Source: Bacteroidaceae bacterium | GTDB taxonomy: Bacteria; Bacteroidota; Bacteroidia; Bacteroidales; Bacteroidaceae | Length of the DNA stretch: 7,731 nucleotides | NCBI GenBank assembly: GCA_023227685.1 | Contig: JALNVG010000114.1 | Span: 1 to 7,731, forward strand | Direction: 5' to 3' | In this document: positions 1 to 6,437 of the stretch, piece by piece | Numbering within the stretch: position 1 is the first letter of the stretch | Layout: each line of letters opens with the position of its first letter | The notes under the pieces: model-generated | Database searches by the model: none | Seen by the model: only the letters and a program-made list of their open reading frames with translations | Told to the model about the DNA's origin: nothing | Position numbers and translations under genes: made by a program

Positions 1-909
1 ACTACCATCCAACACTACTATGCGGCCAAACTGACCATCGGCTATTAATTCAGTGGCATATCCGCCCATACGCGTAGCAAGGTTCCGATCAAAAGATGTC
101 GGCGATCCACCACGTTGGATATAGCCAAGCACTGTCTCACGTGTCTCCAAGCCGGTTTTTTCTTGTATCAACTTTGCAATATATTCGCCGGCTTTCAAAG
201 TCCCGTCTGTCGGAATACCTTCGGCAACAACAACTATAGAATAAGATTTCCCCCTCTTTGTACGATCCAAGATCGTCTTTGAAATGTTTTCCACATTAAA
301 CGGCAGCTCAGGAATCAGGATAACATCTCCTCCACCCGCCATACCGGAATGAAGGGCTATCCAACCGGCCTTATGTCCCATCACCTCGATAACCATCACA
401 CGATTGTGAGAACTCGCGGTAGAATGCAAACGATCAATCGCCTCAGTGGCAATACTAACAGCAGTATCAAAGCCGAAACAGGCATCAGTTCCCCAAATAT
501 CATTATCTATTGTTTTGGGAAGAGAAATAACATTCACGCCCATCAAAGAAAATTTTGCCGCTGTTTTCAAAGTACCGTTACCACCGATACAAACCAGACA
601 ATTTAGTCCCAAATCTTTCATGTTCTGAATAATCAGCGCAGGCTTGTCAATATCAGGATTTTCCAAATCCTTTTTAAAAGGTTTTTCGCGTGATGTACCC
701 AGCACTGTTCCTCCTAAATTCAACAATCCCGTTAAAGATTTATCAGTAAGCACCTCAACATCTTTAGTTAGCAGCCCTTGAAAACCGCTCCGAATGCCAA
801 CGACTTCCATACCAAATTGATTGATCGCTGTTTTTGCTACCCCGCGAATCGTAGCATTAATACCAGGACAATCACCTCCCGCTGTCAAAATACCTAATCT
901 AATTGCCAT
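1..909 (-). CDS. pfkA: 6-phosphofructokinase, 3'-truncated by window edge
   Basis: This gene encodes cytoplasmic 6-phosphofructokinase, which phosphorylates fructose 6-phosphate to fructose 1,6-bisphosphate, the committed step of glycolysis. Reading the minus strand from the ATG at 909 gives 303 uninterrupted codons; the C-terminus lies outside the window. Visible motifs are the N-terminal nucleotide-binding loop GGDCPGINATIRG (residues 11-23), GGNGT (109-113), the catalytic PKTIDND (131-137, with D135 as the expected base), SSHNR (166-170), MGHKAGWIA (177-185), AEG (229-231) and LGYIQRGGSP (261-270). Gly112 together with Lys132 and Tyr263 resembles the mixed-substrate clade (ATP- or pyrophosphate-dependent) rather than the E. 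coli PfkA type; Gly112 favours ATP by known family rules. The residue aligned with the Mg-binding Asp103 of E. coli is Asn111, which is unusual. The gene is transcribed divergently from the GH3 gene. The family call is firm; the phosphoryl donor is inferred. Confidence 0.96.
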   Translation of the reverse strand, partial: MAIRLGILTAGGDCPGINATIRGVAKTAINQFGMEVVGIRSGFQGLLTKDVEVLTDKSLTGLLNLGGTVLGTSREKPFKKDLENPDIDKPALIIQNMKDLGLNCLVCIGGNGTLKTAAKFSLMGVNVISLPKTIDNDIWGTDACFGFDTAVSIATEAIDRLHSTASSHNRVMVIEVMGHKAGWIALHSGMAGGGDVILIPELPFNVENISKTILDRTKRGKSYSIVVVAEGIPTDGTLKAGEYIAKLIQEKTGLETRETVLGYIQRGGSPTSFDRNLATRMGGYATELIADGQFGRIVVLDGS

Positions 910-970
910 ATTTTTAATTGAATTGTCTATTTGTTGATTTAATATTCTCTTTTCTTCATTATTTTTATCG

Positions 971-978
971 TAAAGATA
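971..978 (-). promoter_or_regulatory. Candidate -7 element of the pfkA promoter
   Basis: On the minus strand this reads TATCTTTA, matching the Bacteroides -7 consensus TAnnTTTG at all but the last fixed base. It lies 61 bases before the pfkA ATG, so the transcript would have a leader of roughly 55 bases. I see no TTG -33 element at the expected 19-21 base spacing, so the assignment rests on the -7 box alone. An imperfect AT-rich inverted repeat (TATC/GATA arms) overlaps it but is too short to call an operator. Confidence 0.35.
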
Positions 979-999
979 GAAAAAAAAGATTATTATATT

Positions 1000-1007
1000 T
1001 ATTTTTG
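1000..1007 (+). promoter_or_regulatory. Candidate -7 element of the GH3-gene promoter
   Basis: The sequence TATTTTTG fits the Bacteroides TAnnTTTG -7 consensus exactly and ends 33 bases before the ATG at 1041. That spacing is nearly the same as for the cysS promoter candidate in this window. No clear TTG is found 19-21 bases upstream, where the DNA is A-rich. The stretch before the start codon is A-rich and has no Shine-Dalgarno sequence, as is common in Bacteroidetes. Confidence 0.45.
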
Positions 1008-1040
1008 CATTACAAAAGTTAAGGTGGCAAAAAAAAGAAA

Positions 1041-2555
1041 ATGAGTATCACTAATATAATAAGTAAATCCTTTCATCCCCGTTTAAATGAAATAGACTCT
1101 TACGCAAATCAGGCGGAAGAGATTCAGGATAAGGTCATGATGAATTTAATCAACATGGCCAAAGATACCGAATGGGGCAAAAAATATGATTATCAATCTA
1201 TTCATAACTACGATGATTTTAAAAACAAAGTTCCATTACAAACTTATGAGGAGATCAAGACGTATGTAGAACGTCTGCGCAAAGGAGAACAGAACTTATT
1301 ATGGCCATCCGAAATCCGTTGGTTTGCCAAATCATCCGGCACAACCAATGATAAAAGCAAATTTATACCTGTCAGCAAAGAAGCTTTGCACGATACTCAT
1401 TATCAGGGAGGTGCTGATGCAGTAGCTTTCTATCTGCGTTCAAACCCCCAAAGCAGACTCTTCTCCGGCAAAGGCTTGATTTTAGGCGGCAGCCACTGCC
1501 CCAACCTAAACTCAAATCACAGCTTGGTAGGCGATCTTTCGGCTATCCTCATAGAGAATATCAATCCGCTTGTGAATTTTGTTCGCATACCAAGCAAAGA
1601 AATTGCTTTGATGGACGAATGGGAAACAAAAATAGAAGCTGTAGCCAATAGTTGCATGCATAAGAACGTGACTAATTTATCGGGTGTGCCCTCATGGATG
1701 CTAGTCGTCATTAAACGGATTCTCGAAAAGACCGGAAAACAAACACTTGAAGAAGTATGGCCCAACCTTGAAATCTTTTTTCATGGCGGCGTAGCCTTTA
1801 CTCCCTATCGTGACCAATATAAGGAAATCATCAAATCAGAAAAGATGCATTATATGGAAACATACAATGCATCGGAAGGATATTTCGGCACACAATGTGA
1901 TTTATCCGATCCCGCAATGTTACTGATGATTGACTATGGCATCTTCTATGAATTCATACCACTCGACGAACTCGAAAAGGATAATCCTCGTTGTTACTGC
2001 CTAAGCGAAATAGAATTGAAAAAAAATTATGCGATGGTAATATCCACATCAAGCGGCTTATGGCGATATATGATTGGAGATACGATAGAATTTACCCAAA
2101 AAGATCCTTATAAATTCATCATCACAGGAAGGACAAAACATTTTATCAACGCATTTGGCGAAGAACTTATCGTTGATAACGCAGAAAAGGGATTGGCTAA
2201 AGCCTGTTCTCAAACAGGAGCCCAGATATGCGAATATACCGCCGCACCGGTTTATATGGACAAACACGCTAAATGCCGTCATCAATGGCTGATAGAATTT
2301 ACTAAAATGCCCGATTCTATCGAGAATTTTGCCTCCATACTCGACTCGGCTCTCAAAGAAGTGAATTCTGACTATGAGGCTAAACGCTGGAAAGACATCG
2401 CTTTACAACAATTGGAAATAATCGTTGCCCGTAAAGGATTATTCCACGATTGGCTTGCAAAAAAGGGCAAATTGGGTGGCCAACACAAAGTTCCGCGCTT
2501 AAATAATTCACGTGTCTACATTGAGGAGATCCTAAACATGAACGGCAAAAATTAA
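1041..2555 (+). CDS. GH3 auxin-responsive promoter family protein (acyl-adenylating amido-synthetase-like)
   Basis: This is a complete 504-residue member of the GH3 family, part of the adenylate-forming (ANL) superfamily. Characterised plant GH3 enzymes activate an acid such as jasmonate or indole-acetate with ATP and couple it to an amino acid; the bacterial substrate is unknown to me. Visible motifs are the ATP-binding loop SSGTTNDKSKFIP (98-110), the YNASEG motif (275-280), LWRYMIGD (340-347, equivalent to the ANL YRxGD motif with D347), and TGRTKHFINAFGEEL (362-376). The C-terminal GGQHKVPRL (479-487) corresponds to the QYKTPRC motif of plant GH3s, K483 being the conserved Lys. All three nucleotide-binding motifs are intact, so the enzyme is probably active. 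No signal peptide or membrane segment is seen, implying a cytoplasmic location. The ATG at 1041 lies 33 bases after a putative -7 box. It is divergent from pfkA and has its own promoter, separate from the helicase gene downstream. Confidence 0.92.
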   Translation: MSITNIISKSFHPRLNEIDSYANQAEEIQDKVMMNLINMAKDTEWGKKYDYQSIHNYDDFKNKVPLQTYEEIKTYVERLRKGEQNLLWPSEIRWFAKSSGTTNDKSKFIPVSKEALHDTHYQGGADAVAFYLRSNPQSRLFSGKGLILGGSHCPNLNSNHSLVGDLSAILIENINPLVNFVRIPSKEIALMDEWETKIEAVANSCMHKNVTNLSGVPSWMLVVIKRILEKTGKQTLEEVWPNLEIFFHGGVAFTPYRDQYKEIIKSEKMHYMETYNASEGYFGTQCDLSDPAMLLMIDYGIFYEFIPLDELEKDNPRCYCLSEIELKKNYAMVISTSSGLWRYMIGDTIEFTQKDPYKFIITGRTKHFINAFGEELIVDNAEKGLAKACSQTGAQICEYTAAPVYMDKHAKCRHQWLIEFTKMPDSIENFASILDSALKEVNSDYEAKRWKDIALQQLEIIVARKGLFHDWLAKKGKLGGQHKVPRLNNSRVYIEEILNMNGKN

Positions 2556-2583
2556 TCGCGACCTTTCTTTTTATTTTACGAAC

Positions 2584-2614
2584 TTGTATATCTGGGAATT
2601 ATCATGTAACTTTG
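2584..2614 (+). promoter_or_regulatory. Bacteroides-type promoter of the SNF2 helicase gene (-33 TTG, -7 TAACTTTG)
   Basis: TTG at 2584-2586 and TAACTTTG at 2607-2614 are separated by 20 bases, matching both halves of the Bacteroides primary sigma-factor consensus (TTG near -33, TAnnTTTG near -7). Transcription should start around 2618-2623, a short leader before the ATG at 2636. The -7 box contains the TTG at 2612 that could be read as an in-frame start, so that codon would lie outside the transcript. This is the best-supported promoter in the window. Confidence 0.7.
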
Positions 2615-2635
2615 CCTTTCAGACAAAAAAAAGAA

Positions 2636-5518
2636 ATGGTAGAAGTTGCAACAAGTCGTCAAATAATCATTGTATATACAGAGCATCCCATATTGGGAAG
2701 TTTACTTATTCCATACCTGGCCAACAAACAAAATGACAATTCGCTAATTCTTTCGGAACAGGCGTTCTATGCATCTCCGGAAACTCTTTTACGCATGAAC
2801 CCAGCCGAAAGAAAAGCAATCAAAATTGCATCCAATTATACGGACAGGCATCTCATGACTGTCTTTTCAAAAGAAAAAACAGTTGCCACATTCTTTCGCA
2901 AACTGTCCGAAGACCCTAAAAAACTTCAAAAAATAGTCAGACCGAATATTGAAAAAAATCTTTTAGAGATGATCACCCTTATTCGTAATGGCGAACTGCC
3001 TTTGTATCAAAAGGAAATGGGGAAGAAAATATTATATCCGCATAATATCTATCATATCAATAATCAACCTGTGGATACCAGTTTCTTTTTCCATAAAGAC
3101 GATAAAATATTCAGCTATGAGTTAACTTGTCATTACAATAAACAACCACTCGAAATTAGGGATCTCAAACCGATTATCATGCTTACCTCATATCCTATCA
3201 ATATATTGTTGGGCATGGAATTATTTTCTTTCCCCTACCTTCGTTACTCTTATTTATTACCTTTCACAAAGAAAAGACGGATTTCGGTAAATGCTTCACT
3301 GTCCGAAAAATACATTGATAATATTTTAATACCCATCTCCCGACACCATGATATCACTACCGAGGGAATCAATATGATTAGAGAAAAAAGAACTTGTGAA
3401 CCTTTAATTATTATCGAAAAAACCATCTATAATTATGAGCTTCTGAAAATAGTCTTCAGGTATAAAAGCCAGACCTTCCCTCCGGCAGATTTTAGCATAA
3501 CCAAGAATCGATTCCTTTTGCTGCAAAAAGAGAAAATCGGAGATTCCTCTATTCACTATTTCGATAGAGATATAGATATAGAAAACAGCTCAATACAATT
3601 ACTACTAAACCTGGGATTGCAAAGAGTAGACAACTCTTTTTTTAAAATCTCTAAGGATTCGGAAATTAAAGATAGCTTCACTTGGATAACACAATATCGC
3701 GAAATGCTGCAAAATAAATTCCAAGTGATTAATTCTACAGGAAAAGCAGCTTATTGCTTGGACAACTTTCATATCGAACAGGATATTAAAGAAAAACCGG
3801 ACTGGTTCGACTTAAATATTACCGTAATCATCGGAAAATTCAACATTCCTTTTTCAAAGTTTCGAAAATATATTCTTGGGGGTAAAAAAGAATATATATT
3901 GCCCAACGGTGATGTTTTTATACTTCCGACAGAATGGTTCAGTAAATACACTGATTTGATGGAAATAAGTGATAATACTGAAAAGGGAATCCGTTTAAAG
4001 AACTCATATGTAGGTGTTTTGGAATCATTTATAAATAAAAACCAAGAAGAATACAAAGAAATGATACCGAGTTCTATTTCCAAAATAGAACTATTGCCCA
4101 CACCTACTGAAATCAAAGCGATATTGCGCCCATATCAACAAAAAGGTTACTCATGGCTAATGAACCTGTACAAACGTAATTTAGGTTCCTGCCTGGCCGA
4201 TGATATGGGACTTGGGAAAACGTTACAAACACTAACGATGCTCCAACGCATTTATCAAAAGACAAAAGACATAGAAAAGAAACAAAGTTCTCTTATTGTT
4301 GTGCCTAAATCTTTGTTACATAACTGGTTGCAGGAAACAATGCGATTTACTACACTCACCATCTTTGAATATAACAGCACGAGTGTTATTACAAAAGAAC
4401 AACCCGAACAGATATTCGAGAAATACAATTTAATACTTACTTCGTATGGAATGATGCGCAACAATATAGACATTCTTTCCCTCTATGAATTTGAATATAT
4501 CATTCTTGATGAAAGCCAATATATCAAGAACAACAGCTCGCTTACTTTTCGCTCAGCCATTCAACTCCGAGCAAAACATCGACTCGCACTGACAGGTACA
4601 CCTATCGAAAACTCACTCAATGATCTCTGGTCACAATTTAATTTTTTACAGCCCGACCTCCTTGGCGATGAGAGTACATTCCAAAAAGAGTATATCACAC
4701 CTATAGTCCAAAAGAAACACCATAAAGAAGAACAATTAAGACAACTTCTCGCCCCATTCATCCTACGTCGTAATAAGCTGGACGTTGCGCCCGAGCTGCC
4801 TCCTCTTACCGAAGAGATCATTTATTGTGAAATGGCAGAGGCTCAAGAAGAACTTTATCAACAAGAAAAAAACAGTCTGAGGAACCTGCTCCTTCAACAA
4901 ACATATTCACCCGACACACCGCACAAACAAAGCATTAATGTTCTTAACGGCATTCTGCGCCTGCGCGAATTATCTTGCCATCCCCGGCTTGTTTTCCCCG
5001 ATTCCATCGATATATCCGGCAAGATGGAACAAATTATCGAGACATTCGATACTCTGAGAAGTGAGGGACACAAGGTCTTAATCTTTTCTTCATTCGTCAA
5101 ACATCTGAATTTAATTGCTGAAGCTTTTGATAAAAATAACTGGAAATATGCTACACTCACCGGCCAGACGACTAATCGGTCAGAAGCAATCACCTACTTC
5201 AACAACCAAATCGATGTACAGGCCTTTCTTATTTCGCTCAAGGCCGGCGGCGTGGGACTAAACCTGACACAGGCAGATTATGTTTTTATCATCGATCCTT
5301 GGTGGAATCCGGCTACAGAAGCACAGGCCATTGCACGTGCCCACCGCATCGGACAGAGTAAACGAGTCATTGCTTATCGCTTTATCACACAAGACAGTAT
5401 CGAAGAAAAGATGATTAAGTTGCAAGAAGAAAAAAGGACATTGGCCAACAATCTCATCACAAACAGCGATTCATTGCCGGAATTGACAAACAACGAATGG
5501 ATTGAATTATTACATTAA
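2636..5518 (+). CDS. SNF2-family DEAD/DEAH-box helicase (Swi2/Snf2-like ATPase)
   Basis: This 960-residue superfamily-2 ATPase of the SNF2 type is expected to translocate on double-stranded DNA and displace or remodel bound proteins such as RNA polymerase. The C-terminal half carries the full motor: motif I DDMGLGKT (522-529), Ia IVVPKSLLHNW (554-564), II DESQ (625-628), III LTGTPIEN (652-659), IV VLIFSSF (814-820), V SLKAGGVGLNL (867-877) and VI QAIARAHRIGQ (897-907). The first ~490 residues are divergent; the part near 390-440, with PDWFDLNITV and a later LPNGDVFILP, resembles the associated region found before the motor in bacterial SNF2 proteins. No SWIM-type CxC zinc cluster is seen. I chose the ATG at 2636 because an in-frame TTG at 2612 falls inside the -7 promoter box. 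The HAD gene follows after nine bases. The cellular target is unknown. Confidence 0.95.
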   Translation: MVEVATSRQIIIVYTEHPILGSLLIPYLANKQNDNSLILSEQAFYASPETLLRMNPAERKAIKIASNYTDRHLMTVFSKEKTVATFFRKLSEDPKKLQKIVRPNIEKNLLEMITLIRNGELPLYQKEMGKKILYPHNIYHINNQPVDTSFFFHKDDKIFSYELTCHYNKQPLEIRDLKPIIMLTSYPINILLGMELFSFPYLRYSYLLPFTKKRRISVNASLSEKYIDNILIPISRHHDITTEGINMIREKRTCEPLIIIEKTIYNYELLKIVFRYKSQTFPPADFSITKNRFLLLQKEKIGDSSIHYFDRDIDIENSSIQLLLNLGLQRVDNSFFKISKDSEIKDSFTWITQYREMLQNKFQVINSTGKAAYCLDNFHIEQDIKEKPDWFDLNITVIIGKFNIPFSKFRKYILGGKKEYILPNGDVFILPTEWFSKYTDLMEISDNTEKGIRLKNSYVGVLESFINKNQEEYKEMIPSSISKIELLPTPTEIKAILRPYQQKGYSWLMNLYKRNLGSCLADDMGLGKTLQTLTMLQRIYQKTKDIEKKQSSLIVVPKSLLHNWLQETMRFTTLTIFEYNSTSVITKEQPEQIFEKYNLILTSYGMMRNNIDILSLYEFEYIILDESQYIKNNSSLTFRSAIQLRAKHRLALTGTPIENSLNDLWSQFNFLQPDLLGDESTFQKEYITPIVQKKHHKEEQLRQLLAPFILRRNKLDVAPELPPLTEEIIYCEMAEAQEELYQQEKNSLRNLLLQQTYSPDTPHKQSINVLNGILRLRELSCHPRLVFPDSIDISGKMEQIIETFDTLRSEGHKVLIFSSFVKHLNLIAEAFDKNNWKYATLTGQTTNRSEAITYFNNQIDVQAFLISLKAGGVGLNLTQADYVFIIDPWWNPATEAQAIARAHRIGQSKRVIAYRFITQDSIEEKMIKLQEEKRTLANNLITNSDSLPELTNNEWIELLH

Positions 5519-5527
5519 TTTGAATAT

Positions 5528-6334
5528 ATGAATTATAAACTCATTGCAGTCGACTTAGACGGAACATTGACAAATACAGAAAAAAAGGTCACACCTCGAA
5601 ACATCAACATACTAGTCAAAGCCCAACAATCAGGTATACGACTATGCATTGTGTCCGGTCGACCGCTACTTGGCACCATACACATAGCCCAAGAGCTGAG
5701 GATGAATGAATACGAAGGCATTATTATCGCCTGCAATGGTGGAGTCATTATCAACTGTCAGACGCAAGAGACCTATCTTAATCTGACTTTGCCCAATGAA
5801 ACGATTCCTCTTATTTACAACTATGCAAAAAAAAATGGAGAATGTCTATTCACCTTCTGCGGAAAACATATCATAACCGAGAACCCCGAGAACCGGCATA
5901 TTCAAATATCAGCTTTACGCAACATGATGACGATTAAACCTTCCGATAACTTTCTTAATGATATAGAACTCCCTCTCAATAAATGTGTAATAGCCGAAGA
6001 TCAGGATAAGGCGGAACAAGCAGAAAAACAACTGCAAAAATTCTTCGAGGGGCGCATAACAGCCCTACGCACCGAACCGTACTTCATCGAACTTGTCCCA
6101 CTTGGCATAGATAAAGGGAAGGCGCTTGCCAAACTGGCAAAAAAATTGCATATTGACAGAAAAGAAATCATAGCCTTCGGAGACGGCTTTAACGATCAAA
6201 CCATGATTAAATACGCCGGAATGGGTATAGCCATGCAAAACGCACAAGCACCCGTTAAAGAGGTAGCAAATATGATTACCGCTTCCAACGATGATGACGG
6301 AGTTGCCTCAGCACTAGAAAAGCTTATTCTGTAA
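5528..6334 (+). CDS. Cof-type HAD-IIB family hydrolase (probable sugar-phosphate phosphatase)
   Basis: This 268-residue protein is a complete HAD phosphatase of the Cof/YidA type, soluble and Mg-dependent, which typically removes phosphate from sugar phosphates or similar small metabolites. Motif I is DLDGT (9-13), with D9 the nucleophile and D11 the general acid/base. Motif II is SGR (43-45), motif III is the Lys of GIDKGKAL (K196), and motif IV is GDGFND (218-223). The region between motifs II and III, roughly 80-190, is the C2B cap that sets substrate choice. Length is normal for the family. The start is nine bases after the helicase stop with no promoter of its own and no Shine-Dalgarno sequence, so the two genes are probably co-transcribed and perhaps translationally coupled; no functional link is implied by the sequences. 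The exact substrate cannot be predicted. Confidence 0.93.
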   Translation: MNYKLIAVDLDGTLTNTEKKVTPRNINILVKAQQSGIRLCIVSGRPLLGTIHIAQELRMNEYEGIIIACNGGVIINCQTQETYLNLTLPNETIPLIYNYAKKNGECLFTFCGKHIITENPENRHIQISALRNMMTIKPSDNFLNDIELPLNKCVIAEDQDKAEQAEKQLQKFFEGRITALRTEPYFIELVPLGIDKGKALAKLAKKLHIDRKEIIAFGDGFNDQTMIKYAGMGIAMQNAQAPVKEVANMITASNDDDGVASALEKLIL

Positions 6335-6397
6335 ACATTAAATGGAACAAATAAAGAATTTCAATAACTTTTTATAGGATAGAATTTTTTTTTGCAT

Positions 6398-6405
6398 TAA
6401 ATTTG
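6398..6405 (+). promoter_or_regulatory. Candidate -7 element of the cysS promoter
   Basis: TAAATTTG matches TAnnTTTG exactly and ends 32 bases before the cysS ATG, giving a leader of about 25 bases. It follows a run of nine T residues. No TTG occurs at the usual -33 spacing. The 103-base gap between the HAD gene and cysS has no other recognisable element and no hairpin-plus-T-run terminator, so read-through from the helicase-HAD operon into cysS is possible. Confidence 0.5.
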
Positions 6406-6437
6406 CAATAGTAATTAGATATATAAATAGCAACATC

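Noticed and set aside
349..628. Two short plus-strand open frames (349-606 and 446-628)
   Set aside because: They lie antisense inside pfkA, whose frame is conserved along its full length; they have no recognisable domain or promoter.
962..984. Imperfect inverted repeat around the pfkA -7 box (possible operator)
   Set aside because: The paired part is only four bases plus an A/T run with a bulge, which is expected by chance in DNA this AT-rich.
1517..2285. Minus-strand open frames inside the GH3 gene (1517-1765 and 2058-2285)
   Set aside because: They are antisense to strongly conserved GH3 motifs and their translations resemble nothing.
2556..2583. Possible terminator after the GH3 gene (TCGCGA followed by T-rich DNA)
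   Set aside because: The palindrome is six bases with no loop, so it cannot form a stem, and the T-rich stretch is interrupted.
3769..5193. Minus-strand open frames inside the helicase gene
   Set aside because: They shadow the SNF2 frame, including its motor motifs, and have no start context or family resemblance.
2636..6334. SNF2 helicase plus HAD phosphatase as a phage-defence module
   Set aside because: No nuclease, methylase or other defence-type partner is present, both flanks are housekeeping genes, and there are no signs of a mobile element.
6335..6397. T-run at 6385-6393 as a terminator for the helicase-HAD operon
   Set aside because: No GC-rich hairpin precedes the T-run; it is more simply part of the cysS promoter region.
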